Of a stretch of DNA of 51,918 nt, positions 42,390 through 51,918 are shown one piece after another. Within the stretch, counting starts at the first letter, position 1; every line of letters begins with the position of its first letter. The stretch comes from Chara braunii. Taxonomy: Eukaryota; Streptophyta; Charophyceae; Charales; Characeae. Both the position numbers and the translations under genes were made by a program. The stretch spans positions 3,130,952 through 3,182,869 of the forward strand of contig BFEA01000031.1 of NCBI GenBank assembly GCA_003427395.1, read 5' to 3'. Below the pieces are notes generated by a model that saw nothing but the letters and a program-made list of their open reading frames with translations, made no database searches and had not been told where the DNA came from.

Positions 42390-42935
42390 CTATTCTTGGT
42401 CGTCACCAAGAGTGGGGTCACCCGCATCGGCTTCTTCTTCGGCCTGCAGCAGGTCATGCACAGCAAAACGGCTGCTGCCCTTGAACCGTCTGCCGCCCAT
42501 GGGCTTTTTGCTGCCTGCCGTGCTAACGAGGTCCATGGCCTCCAAACTAACTACGTCCTTCATTAAGGCGACCCAGTTAGTGTATGCAATGTATTCCCTG
42601 CCCAGGCGACAAGTAAAGTTAGTTGGAACCGCGCCCTTAACCACATTCAAGCAAGATTGAGTGGACAGTTCCAAACCAGGAGTGGCAAACAGCTTGCTTA
42701 GATAGGTCTGCAGGCTTTTCATGGAGCCATTCCACTTGTCGTGCTTTACTTTGTCTAGTTGAATCCTCGCTTTAGCGGCAATATGTGGATCTTGATATTC
42801 GGAGATAAGGAGCTCTTCGAGGGAGGTAACCGGGGTGGCCCTTAGCCATTTGGCTAGTGCAGCCTTTGGAAACCCAACCCGTGTTGCTTGGACTTCTAGG
42901 AAGCCCCGTACGACTGACTCGACATTCATTCCCAT
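42390..42935 (-). pseudogene. Element 2 Gag, capsid region
   Basis: In frame with the N-terminal Gag segment, from which a TAG separates it. Helix-rich capsid-like sequence: VVRGFLEVQATRVG, AALAKWLRATPVTSLEELLI, AKARIQLDKVKHDKWNGS, MKSLQTYLSKLF. After a basic GGRRFKGSSRF patch it ends acidic. No CCHC zinc knuckle was found between here and the protease. Confidence 0.7.
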
Positions 42936-42944
42936 GATTACCGC

Positions 42945-43670
42945 CTAGTTCTCAGGTTGAGTTCCCAGGATCTCAAAGTAGGCCCTCATGGAGCCGATCC
43001 AGGACTCGATGTCATCCTTGTTGTCGTACTTGGACGACATTTGTACCGCCTTCCGGTCCACGTAGGGACTGGCGTAGCTGGGACCAACAGCAGCTGGTTC
43101 CGGCCTTGGGGCTGCAACAATTGCAGAAGTTCCTGCCTCATTGCTTGTTACAGCAACAGTGGAATCTGCACCTGTTGCAGGTCCTGAGGAGGTTACCATC
43201 ACACTTGAAGAAGAGGTGGAAGAAGATACAGTAAGAGGGGCAGAGGTAGTTTCGATTGCAGCTTCAGATCCAGAAGGTAGAGAAAGAGGGTTGACCACTT
43301 GGGCTTGTCGCAGGTCTGCCACCTTTTTTGTCAGTTCATGGTACTTGACGGTCATCTCAGTCAGATCATCCTGAAGTGTCTGCAGTTTTGCAAAGACTTC
43401 AGCGATCTGAGTGGTATGGTCCTCAAGATTTCTGATTTGAACAAAGACTGTGAGGATGGACTGCAGCTGTTCTCCGCACTGCTCTTCAGTCAGTGAGGGA
43501 ACAATCTCTAGGAGGGCTACTTGCCTTCTCAGCAAGGCCTCCTTCCTCTCCTTTTCTAACTCCTGTTCCCGTTTTATTGCACAATTTAGGAGTGCTTGCA
43601 GATGAGGTTTCTCAGCATCACTGGCTGCATCTAACAAGTCCCGCCACTGTGTTGAAGTTAGCTGGGCCAT
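42945..43670 (-). pseudogene. Element 2 Gag, N-terminal region
   Basis: ATG at 43670 begins MAQLTSTQWRDLLDAASDAE; the frame is open further upstream, but that part is Arg/Glu/Ser-rich leader without protein character, so 43670 is preferred. Helical and coiled-coil sequence (IKREQELEKERKEALLRRQV; LQTLQDDLTEMTVKYHELTK) is followed by a Ser/Thr/Ala-rich linker (about residues 135-205) and KYDNKDDIESWIGSMRAYFE, the usual entry to a Ty3/gypsy capsid. A TAG ends the segment. Confidence 0.75.
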
Positions 43671-45023
43671 TTTCGGACGGTCAGTATGGACATGTGGGTC
43701 ACAGAGTCGCCAGTCAGCAAAAGAATCAATCAGACTCTCAAGAGGTTCACTCCCCCTTGCACCCAGACGAACACTCCTTTTCCCAGTCCTTGCCCACTTC
43801 AGACTGTCACTTTCCCTTTCTCCCTGTTCTCTCTCCCTCCTTTCTCTTTCTTCTTTCAGATTGCAAGTCTCCACGGGCATCGGAAATGAACTCAGAAAAA
43901 CAGATAAAGCTCAGAGAAGAGAAGGTAGAACTCCTAGCCGGAGCGGCATTTCATTTGGAAGTAGAGAACAACAAAAGAAACATTCAAACTCCAAGGGAGG
44001 TCTGATCCAGCGACCCAGTCTGATCAGACTGCATACGAGGTCCTCTCGAGTCCAGTCTGACCAGCTCCGTGTCCGTACAACAAATCAGACAACGAGTAAC
44101 TAAATGCAACAATGGAGAATTGAGTGGTGTACAGGGTGCAAGTCAAGCCACGGATGGTGCAATCAGAATACAAGCGAAACGTCAAAGCCAAGATCCCCTC
44201 GGCGGTGGGTGTCCTAATCCAAGAAGAATGAACTCATCCCAGCCAAGAAGACAAGAGGTAAATGCCTAACTGATTTGGGTCCAGAGGCTCTCCTTGTTTG
44301 GGTCCGGTTCCGCTGGGTCCCAAGGGTCCCACTTGGTCCCAAGGGTCCCACGTAGGTCTCAACCAAGAGGAGTCCCACCTAAACTTAGTTCAGTCGCCAC
44401 TGTACTGAAAAACGAAATTTCAACTTCTGGTAGGACCTACAGACTACAACCGTTCAGTGATGAAAAGACAAAGCACTGTAGAAAGACTCAGCATGTATAA
44501 CAAGATACTCCATTTTCCATCCATCAGGTGAGTAGGTAGATCACATGCATTCAGTCACACAATCAAGACCACAAAGGAGTAGGAAAAGAAACCCAGAGTA
44601 CCCCAACAGGTCAATCAATACCATACACACATACATGGGCATCCCGTAGGTGCACGGCACTTACCTGAGTGGCCTTGAGCTTCGAGATGAAGAGAACTCA
44701 CCCCCCTTCTCATATGGTCTTCCTGACCCATCTAACGCTACCCCTACACTAGTGTCCTATCTCCTAGGAGGGTCTGACTCCAACACCCAAGTGCAACGCC
44801 GGATCCCCCGTCGATGCTGAAGAACAAAGTAGCAACTTGCAGTCCGTTGATGCAGAATGGCCGCTGACCCTCAAGCTCGCCGACTTGAGGGCAGCCCTTA
44901 AGTTGCCAAGTGTCTCCCTTGAATCAGATTCCAGGTGCGAGTGCCTCTCACTGTCGCCTCTCTCAAATCGCCGCATGAAGTTTCCTCGAAATGTCTCGCC
45001 ACCCCAATCTCACTCTCAAGCAA

Positions 45024-45064
45024 CCTGGTTAGGGTCTATGTTGACCCCACATGACCTAACCAGG
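45024..45064 (-). repeat. Leader hairpin 1
   Basis: CCTGGTTAGG (45024-45033) is perfectly complemented by CCTAACCAGG (45055-45064), with a 21-nt loop. Confidence 0.8.
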
Positions 45065-45112
45065 TGGGGGCAGCTTCCCTTAGCCACGCTGCCCCACTTC
45101 CCTCAACCATCC

Positions 45113-45160
45113 AACCCTAACCCTAAGTGTTGCCCTCAACCACTTAGGTTAGGGTTAGGG
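45113..45160 (-). repeat. Leader hairpin 2 with telomere-like AACCCTAACCCTAA
   Basis: AACCCTAACCCTAAGTG on the left pairs with CACTTAGGTTAGGGTT on the right over about 15 bp with one bulged C. The motif resembles telomere repeats but occurs only about twice per arm and in inverted arrangement, so it is a hairpin, not a telomere. Confidence 0.75.
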
Positions 45161-45193
45161 CAGCAAGCTAACTCTCACCAGCAAGTAGAATCC

Positions 45194-45205
45194 GCTCTGA
45201 TACCA
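45194..45205 (-). promoter_or_regulatory. Element 2 primer-binding site (tRNA-iMet)
   Basis: On the minus strand TGGTATCAGAGC, complementary to the 3' end of initiator tRNA-Met, one base after the LTR end. This is the usual minus-strand primer site of plant Ty1 and Ty3 elements and fixes the inner LTR boundary. Confidence 0.95.
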
Positions 45206-45206
45206 A

Positions 45207-46639
45207 TGTTATGACCCTGGCCAATTTCGAGATACACATCCACTGAGAGGTACAATGCCATCCAATTGCAGAAAGAAATGAATGAACTTGAGAGGAGAGA
45301 GAGGAGTAGAAGAAGAAGAAGAAATGAGAAAGAAGAAGAAGAAGATGTACACTAGCAAAGATGATGACAAGGCTCTTCTTCTTCGCCCAACAATCTCCTC
45401 CTCCTTATCTCCCCCTTCTCTTATTCATACAAGAAATAATAATACAATGTTGAATGACTGGTCCAGNGAATGAACTTGAGAGGAGAGAGAGGAGTAGAAG
45501 AAGAAGAAGAAATGAGAAAGAAGAAGAAGAAGATGTACAACAGCAAAGATGATGACAAGGCTCTTCTTCTTCGCCCAACAATCTCCTCCTCCTTATCTCC
45601 CGCTTCTCTTATTCATACAAGAAATAATAATACAATGTTGAATGACTGGTCCAGAATCATGTCCGAGTCCCTTTTCTACTGCAGGTATCACTCAAGGTCC
45701 ACCATAGCCATGGTCGCCTCTCCCACTCTTCACACTCATAGGCCGAGGCTATGGCGGACTACTAGGCCTTGCTCCGATTTCCAAAGGACAACCCAAAGCA
45801 GCTATGGCTGCTCCAGCTCAGGCCGCCATGCCCAGCCCTGCCTTGAAGCTTCTTGGTGTAGCTTCCCCCGGCTGGGGACTCCTTGCTGCTGCGCCCACCA
45901 AGGTGATGAAGATGGCTGCCACCATAGCCAGGTAAGTACCCCTGGCGCTCCTCCCCCTTCCTCCTTCCTTCCTCCTTCTTCCTCCCTCGTGCCCTTCTTC
46001 TTCCTCCCCAGCAGCGCCGCTCCAACTTAGTGCTGCTCCATCCAGCGTCCCACCAGTGTGTTCGCCAAACTTGCACACCGAAAAAAAAGGCCGGGTCTTC
46101 CGCCCGGCCGGAAGATATAGCGGCCTGCTTTGCCTCTCGGGCGGTGACTTCCAGGCAGCTGGCCTTCCCAAGCAACCGGTACCTCTTCCTCCTTTTGGAG
46201 GGAACATCATTGCAGACTCTGATATTGCCCCTACAGGCCCTAGACTCAGACTGGTACCCGCTAGACCTCGCCTACACTACCGGCCTCTAAAACTGCCACT
46301 TTTGTCTTCTTCTGCTCGGCCTCCGGTACCTGCATATTTACCCCCCTGCCGGGTGCGGTACCGGCCTACCCGCTACTTGAGTGCTTTTTCCCTGCTGCAA
46401 CCCTTCGAAGCCACGGCCACAGGTAAGTACCGGCCCTGAGGGCCCAACAAACGGACAAGTGCCCTGGCGGGCCACACACACACACACTCATACCAACCAG
46501 CACTCAGACAGACATGCAGTCCAGCAAGCACACACACACACAGACTTAGCAGGCGGGGGACTCAGTCGGGCATTCAGTCTATGAGCAAAACTCAGAAATC
46601 AGCTGTGTGTTTCAGTCCGTGTTTGGACGGGTTATCACA
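45207..46639 (-). repeat. Element 2, 5' LTR
   Basis: The inner end TGTTATGACCC (plus, 45207) adjoins the primer site. The outer end is set at 46639, where GGGTTATCACA mirrors it as an imperfect inverted terminal repeat. Length is about 1.43 kb, of which about 188 bp is a near-duplicate around the n at 45467. Because no second LTR is present, the outer end rests on terminal sequence only. Confidence 0.65.
45280..45654. other. 187-bp near-identical duplication around a single n
   Basis: 45280-45466 and 45468-45654 match over 187 bp with about three differences (for example ACACTAGC versus ACAACAGC). Unlike the 95-bp cases it is longer and not identical, so it may be two alleles or copies joined at a scaffold gap, or a real tandem duplication. 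Confidence 0.75.
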
Positions 46640-46956
46640 GAACTTCAAAATCAGCCAACATGCAGGCTAGGTATGAGCTTTGACAAGATAAATTTCCTGT
46701 TACTCTCCTCTTGATTGGGGGTTGGAGGCATTCATTGCCTACCCTTTGAGAGGGATTAACCTCCCCCCCGATCTTTCGCTGATCACAGTCTTCTCAATAG
46801 ATGCCACCTGGCTTCCTATTGGAGATCTTGTTTACCCATAGTCCAATCTCTCTGCCACCCATAGGTGTAGAGTAGGGCACCTGTCAGAAAATCCCCTCCT
46901 GTACGCCTGGAAGGGGAAACCCTCCTCTTCTCCGAAGTCATGGCGACGATGATGGC

Positions 46957-47027
<71 letters not shown>

Positions 47028-47797
47028 GCACCAACGAATTCTCCAATCCTGTCTCCTTCTCTGCCGGCCAGTCAATCCTGCCACACGATTTTGTTGGGAG
47101 TCACCCGATCTTGCCGCTCAATTTTGCGTCCATCCACACAATCATGCACCACCTCGGCTGGCTGCTTTGAGGATGAAATTGTTTTTTTGTTCCATGAACA
47201 TCTGAGTAATGTCATTATAGTGATGTTCTTTCTTTTCACCATTACTTCTCGTTTCTTCACCCTCTTCCATGTCCCCAGCTTCCACAACGTCTTTCTCTCT
47301 CAATACCTCACCATCACGGTTGTGAGGCCGATTATCCTGATCGCACTCAGCACTGGCCTATCACTCAGGCCCATCGTAGTTCACATCCACAGTTGCAGCA
47401 CCACACGTCGAAATTCTTTGCCAAACTTAAAATAAATACTAAACAAATTTTGCCTCAGGGTCACACCGAAATTCTTTATCAAATATATAAAAAAAAAAAT
47501 TGGCCCGGCTGGGCAAGTGGTCCTGGGCAATTACAGTAGCCTATGCTTCCGATAATATTCCAACCTCCATAGTTATCTGTATACTGCTCTTCTACTTCCC
47601 TGGCCTTCACTCCCCTGCTTACGAGTTCCACTGCACTTTCTTAGGGCATACACTGGGACGTTTTCGACACCGTTCTGGACGAGATTGCTGTCAGATGCAT
47701 TCAGGTCCGTCAGTAATTGCAGTTAGATACATTAGGAAAGTGCTACTGTCAGTTTGCCCTTAGACACAAAGGTATGCGGGCGAACAATAGAACAAGA

Positions 47798-47801
<4 letters not shown>
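46640..47801. other. Gene-free interval with (CT)n tract
   Basis: A (CT)n tract at 46961-47025 is followed by low-similarity sequence. Open frames near 47091-47435 have no recognisable domains. Confidence 0.5.
46961..47025. repeat. (CT)n microsatellite
   Basis: About 32 CT units followed by CACAGCACC. Confidence 0.97.

Positions 47802-47865
<64 letters not shown>
47802..47865. repeat. (GA)n microsatellite
   Basis: About 32 GA units, then GGAATTTTTTTTCGGG. Confidence 0.97.
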
Positions 47866-47868
<3 letters not shown>

Positions 47869-48051
47869 TTTTTTTTCGGGTGTGCTAGCATTTCATGTGA
47901 GGGTGAGCAAAGCGGACGACAACTTGGGACTTTTTGACTCAGTTGTGGACGTGATTGCCGTCAGATGCGTCTAAGCTCGGCCATATATTCTTAAAGGTGT
48001 GCAGGAAACGGCGAGAGTGCGACTACAGACGCATTCATTCCCGTTCTCTAG

Positions 48052-48340
48052 GGGGAGGTCTTAGTGGCAAAGGGGATTGGATTTAACACCTGAATCTGGA
48101 TGTTTCTGTCGACTGGTGCAGAAAATCGCNATTGCTCTGCTGTTCTGTATTTTNCGTAGAACCCGTCCGCATTCAGGCGTTTAGTCCAATTGCAATAAAT
48201 CCCGGTGGATCTAATTTTCTGCATTCTCGCGTTGAACCCATCCACATTCAGGAACTTAACCCAATTGCAGAATATCGCAATAGATCTACTTTTCTGCACT
48301 TCTCTCGTTGAACCCGTCCACATTCATGCGCGACCTCGCC
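48052..48340. mobile_element. Foldback (MITE-like) element, family F1, copy 3 with internal tandem
   Basis: The left end TTAGTGGCAAAGGGGATTGG then CACCTGAATCTGGATG matches the complemented right arm of copy 2. The right part carries two adjacent ~76-bp units, each with CATTCAGG, CCAATTGCA, GATCTA-TTTTCTGCA and GTTGAACCC(A/G)TCCACA. Two ambiguous bases lie inside. The element is less symmetrical than copies 1 and 2. Confidence 0.55.
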
Positions 48341-48440
48341 TCTGAAGTTGGTATTTGCAAAATGGAGAAGATTGTCATGTTGTTGATGACAACTCAATTA
48401 GGACAACAACTATGAAATAACAAACAAGCTTGCCGCTTAG

Positions 48441-48442
<2 letters not shown>

Positions 48443-48487
<45 letters not shown>

Positions 48488-48510
48488 CCCGTGACACTGT
48501 GTGTGTGCGT

Positions 48511-48563
<53 letters not shown>

Positions 48564-48587
48564 AGTGTGTGTGTGTGTGTGTGTGTT
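48443..48587. repeat. (GT)n microsatellite
   Basis: Long GT repeat interrupted at 48481-48498 by GCGCGCGCCCGTGACACT. Confidence 0.97.
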
Positions 48588-49205
48588 TTGATGTGTGTGC
48601 TTTACGCACTCCATGGCAGGTTCCACTATGCCAGGTATACTGCTCCGATGACAGGTCACCGACACACCTCTAGCTCAAGAACAGACCGCAAGTATGGTAG
48701 ATCTCATCTTTAGTGGCGAAAAAAACATCTACTTGGGTCTTCGAGAGATCTGGCGTCTCATGAATCTTTGCTGCTGTCCCATAAATTACCTGACTGCTAG
48801 TAAGCGTCCAAACAGGTTTGCTTGTCGGCGTCTCAAGCTTGGGATTGTTCACTGAGTAGGTCTCGTATTTCATGCCTCCCTACTACTCACCTATGCTTTG
48901 GGAAGGGGGGAGATGCCGGGGGTCTCGCGGCCTGGTTTTCATCCGTTTCATAGACCGTTCTCTGTTTTTGGAGGGGAGGAGGGTGTAGGCGCGTGCGAAT
49001 ACTCATAGTCCAATGTTCCCTGTTTTTCTTGGGGGGAAGACGGAAGGCAGACACCCAGCAGGGAATTGGATGTGCGAGGAGGTCTGATGCAGGGAGGCTA
49101 GCTCCACACGCGAACTTAGTTCTAAAGAGGGGAGAGAGCTTTCCCGAAGAAGAGTGAGATGCCTATTTTCGTAAGATCTCGGTTTGTCGATTCTCCCGGG
49201 GGGAG
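48588..49205. other. Gene-free interval
   Basis: No coding or repeat relation was supported. Confidence 0.45.
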
Positions 49206-51760
49206 CGGAGTTCAGAGGGAAGTGCTACGTAACCTGCCACAAGTGACCATCATTAGAGCAGAGTTGCCATAACCTAGGGGTTCTATAGGTCCAGCAGCGG
49301 TGGACTTAATCAGACTCATGGTTCATGGTAACGTGCCCAGGTAATGAGCATGCTTCCAGACCCAGAGTCTCAGCTATTCATCAGCCAAGAACCGCAATCC
49401 TACCTATCTTACGCGAAAGAGTATCGACAACGGAGTTTGGGTAATCGTGGATATAGATAGGGGTGCACCGATCAATCCCGATCCGTTGCTCAGAAAAAAA
49501 GAAAATAAAAAAGAAAAATAAAAAGGATAAAGAAAAAAGAACAACAGGGGAAACAGGAGGAAAAAGATCCAGAGATTAAGACGCAACTTGCGATTACCTC
49601 CCCCCATCGCAATTGCCTAAGGGGAAGGCTCGCAGGCGAGTAGATGAGCACAAGGGCTGGTCAGAGAGCAAAGACCCATGGGTCTGACGTGTTTCTGTCA
49701 GATCCTTGGGTTACTACGTCCCCCGGCTCAATCAAAAAATAAAAATAAAAATAAAAATAAAAATAAAAATAAAATAATAAAAATAAAAATAAAAATAAAT
49801 AAAATTGGAAATAAGATTCGATCCCCATCGGTTTTTTCTTTTCGATCGGGGGAAAGGCCTAACCCTTAGTTAGGCGTCCTTCATGGCACGAATCGTGGCG
49901 ACGGATCCTGCCAGGTCCTCGGGTATTTGCGTTCCAAAAAAGACGAAGTAAAAAATAAAAAATAAAAAATAAAAAATAAAAAATAAAAATAAAATAAAAA
50001 CTAAAAAACATATAATATAAAATACAAAAAGTTCGATCACCATTGGTTTCATCCTTCCTGATAGTGAGACAAAAACAGCGATCTCGTTCTCGTGCAAGGA
50101 CCATGCATCAAGTCAGGGATCGTACAGAGGTCGATAGGCGTCTGTGTTCCCGAAAGGCATGCAACAAGGAACTAATCAACCCTCGTTCGAAAAAACAGGA
50201 GAAAGAGAAATCGCGGTCACGAGCGTGGAGAGAGAGTTCCCCGTTTTTTTAATTACGCGTGCGCCTCCCCGTCTCCTCCCGAACTAGCTTGCTAAAGCTT
50301 GGAGCAGAAGTATCCCGCCGGTCGTGGCTGCGCATGCTGCGCTTGCTAAGAAGACTGCTGCATAGGCAATAGAGAAGTAGATGAGAGCAGTTGTAAGCTT
50401 AGTCAGGGCGAGCCACAACGTTCTTACCCTTCAGAATCCATGGTGCGAGAAGCCATTCATCCTGGTCATACTAAGTAAGCAAAACATTTTTTCGAGAATT
50501 GACACACACGAAGAAAAAGGTTCGGAGGGAAAGAAGTTCAGAGAGAGGTGTAATACGCACACTGCCACAAGTGATTTCCATTATGGACTCTTTTTCTCAG
50601 ACGGCACGGTCAGTCAGAGAAGAGTTGCCATAACCCAAGGGCTGATAGGTCCAGCATTGGTGGACTTAATCAGACTCATGGCTCACGGTATCTTGCCCAG
50701 GTAATGAGCATGCTTTTAAATCCGGAGTCTCAGCTAATCGTCAGGCGAGTCTAGTCTTACAGCAATCCTCTCCATCATACGCGAAAGAGTATTGGCTATC
50801 GTTTGCAACGGAGTTTTGGTAATCGTGGATGTAGATAGGGGGGTCTCCAATCAATTACGATCCGTCGCTCAAAGGAAGGAAAAGATCCGCAACTTGTGAC
50901 TACCCCCCTCTTTTTCTCTCTCATCGTAATTTTCTACGGGGAATGGCTCGCAGGCGGGTAGATGACCATGGTGATCCCCCTGGGAGTTCTCCCAAAAGAA
51001 CATAAGGGTTAACTAGAGAGCATAGACCCATGGATCTGACAAAGATCGACACACGAGTTTCTGCCAGATCCTTGGGTTACTACGTCTTCCGGCTCAAGCA
51101 TACACAGTAAAAAATAACAAAAAATAACCGATAGAAATAAGATTCGACCATCATCGGCTATTTCATTTTGGCCGGGAGAAAAGATCCATCCAGGCGTCTC
51201 TCATGGTACGAATCATAGTGACGGATCTCGCCAGATTCTCAGGTACCTGTGTAAAAGAGAAAAAATCAAAAAATAAAAAATAAAAAATAAAAAAAATTAA
51301 AAATTAAAAAATTAAAAAACTAAAAATTAAAAAATTAAAAATTAAAAATTAAAAAATAAAAAATTAAAAATATTCGATCACTGATGGTTTCATTCTTCCC
51401 GATCGTGAGACAAAACTTATTCACGTGTAGGGACCACGCATCAAATCAGGGATCCGGTAGGGCGCATCACAGAGGTCAGTGGCATCCGTGTTCCCGAAAA
51501 ACATGCAGCAAGGAACTAATTAACCCCCTTTTTTTCAAAAAAAGTCTCTCAGCTGCTTGCCACAACGCTTTTCCGGAATCCATGGTGCGAGAGTCCATTC
51601 ATCCTGACCGCACTAAGTCTTAAGTAAGGTATAGCAAAGCATCTTACGAGAGATTGACACACACGAAAAATTGACACACACGGAAAAAAGGGGGGGGGAA
51701 AAAAGAAACAATGCAGAAAACCACACAAGATATAGGCAGTGCTTACCGCTGAGGAGCGCA
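49206..51760. repeat. ~1.35-kb tandem repeat, two copies
   Basis: Successive landmarks recur in order: TGGACTTAATCAGACTCATG at 49301 and 50661; GATCCTTGGGTTACTACGTC at 49701 and 51067; GGCGTC-TCATGG-ACGAATC near 49873 and 51193; AAGGAACTAAT-AACCC near 50166 and 51510. Offsets are 1320-1366 bp. Each unit contains low-complexity AAATA-type tracts (49737-49804, 49949-50000, 51266-51370). No 5S or 45S rRNA coding sequence was recognised. It may be a satellite or an intergenic-spacer-like array continuing beyond the window. Confidence 0.8.
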
Positions 51761-51814
51761 CTGGGGATGAGCTGTGTGTCCGAAAATCGCTTCAACGCGG
51801 GTTTCGCATTGAAA

Positions 51815-51834
51815 AATTGAACGCGCGTTCAATT
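51815..51834. repeat. 20-bp perfect palindrome
   Basis: AATTGAACGCGCGTTCAATT is its own complement. Neighbouring GTTCAA/TTGAAC and CGCG motifs repeat through 51791-51900. Confidence 0.95.
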
Positions 51835-51844
51835 CGCGTTCAAT

Positions 51845-51881
51845 CCCCGTTCAAACACGCGTTAGACGCGAATGAACGGGG
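51845..51881. repeat. Hairpin with 9-bp stem
   Basis: CCCCGTTCA (51845-51853) pairs with TGAACGGGG (51873-51881). It is followed by more CGCG sequence and, at 51909-51918, a terminal poly-G run that may be a contig end. Confidence 0.85.
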
Positions 51882-51918
51882 TCCGCGAACCGCGTTTCCG
51901 CGCGTTTGGGGGGGGGGG

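Larger units (their letters stand above)
43671..45193 (-). other. Element 2 leader between primer site and gag
   Basis: About 1.5 kb of non-coding leader, long for a gypsy element. It contains tandem GGGTCCCA(A/C) motifs near 44318-44352 and two strong hairpins near the primer site (45024-45064 and 45113-45160). Such leaders in retroelements can hold packaging or dimerisation signals; that is inference. Confidence 0.55.
38358..46639 (-). mobile_element. Element 2: Ty3/gypsy chromovirus, 3'-truncated
   Basis: A minus-strand LTR retrotransposon with 5' LTR (45207-46639), tRNA primer site (45194-45205), a long leader, gag (from ATG at 43670), protease, RT, RNase H, integrase and a chromodomain-like tail ending at 38358. 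Nearly all coding lies in one frame, about 5.3 kb from gag to chromodomain, interrupted by in-frame stops near 42942, 42390, 41859, 39265, 38805 and 38565. A compensating pair of frame changes displaces the segment 39307-40398. The 3' LTR was not identified. Confidence 0.88.

Noticed and set aside
42205-43374. Plus-strand open frames opposite element 2 gag
   Set aside because: They are antisense shadows of gag; the minus-strand frames carry the Gag sequence pattern.
45113-45160. Interstitial telomere array
   Set aside because: Only about two telomere-like units per arm, arranged as an inverted pair in a retrotransposon leader.
49206-51760. 5S or 45S rDNA array
   Set aside because: Tandem organisation fits, but no conserved 5S, 18S, 5.8S or 25S sequence was recognised.

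Overview
The window looks like a repeat-dominated piece of a large nuclear genome from the green lineage, most likely a streptophyte (charophyte) alga such as Chara; the genus is an inference. Three things support a plant-type genome. The U6 snRNA copy at 12.5 kb has a plant-like 3' end. The second LTR retrotransposon has the initiator-Met tRNA primer site usual in plants. Both large retrotransposons are chromodomain-bearing Ty3/gypsy elements. I see no bacterial-style genes, no intact rRNA gene and no host gene I can name with confidence.

Layout. 1-8590: a decayed Ty3/gypsy chromovirus on the minus strand (element 1), with LTR copies at 1-577 and about 7938-8590 and broken gag, protease, RT-RNase H and integrase between them. 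8.6-12.4 kb: gene-poor sequence with long CA/GA microsatellites and a small foldback repeat. 12.4-15.3 kb: a nest of small non-autonomous elements, including a U6 snRNA retropseudogene, two degenerate U6-derived segments, two foldback elements with related ends, and a GAGGA-rich dispersed repeat. 15.8-17.1 kb: a broken coding-like relic with an in-frame 87-bp tandem duplication. 17.8-18.6 kb: an ATC-rich minisatellite. 18.9-20.2 kb: AT-rich sequence with a possible exon relic and a tRNA-like segment. 20.2-21.9 kb: a ~402-bp tandem repeat holding an 880-N assembly gap. 22-28.6 kb: mostly featureless, with further copies of the dispersed families.

28.7-31.3 kb holds the most unusual structure: the C-terminal part of a retroelement integrase, followed on the same strand by a chain of four unrecognised reading frames. 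Each junction is a short stop/start overlap, and each frame is -1 relative to the one before. 33.4-36.9 kb contains an inverted pair of a 153-bp repeat with a strong internal palindrome, plus non-LTR-type remnants (a CCHC zinc-binding tail and an RT palm fragment). 38.36-46.64 kb is a second minus-strand chromovirus (element 2) whose gag-pol lies essentially in one frame, with primer site and 5' LTR at 45194-46639; its 3' LTR was not found. 46.7-48.9 kb has microsatellites and a third foldback copy. 49.2-51.8 kb is two copies of a ~1.35-kb tandem repeat. The window ends in a cluster of GC-rich palindromes and a poly-G run.

Several duplications are probably assembly artefacts. At 7522, at 8033 and at the N gap, exactly 95 bp is repeated on both sides of the gap character. 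Almost everything described is a dead or non-autonomous mobile element, so genes here do not act together as pathways, except possibly the chained frames at 28.7-31.3 kb.
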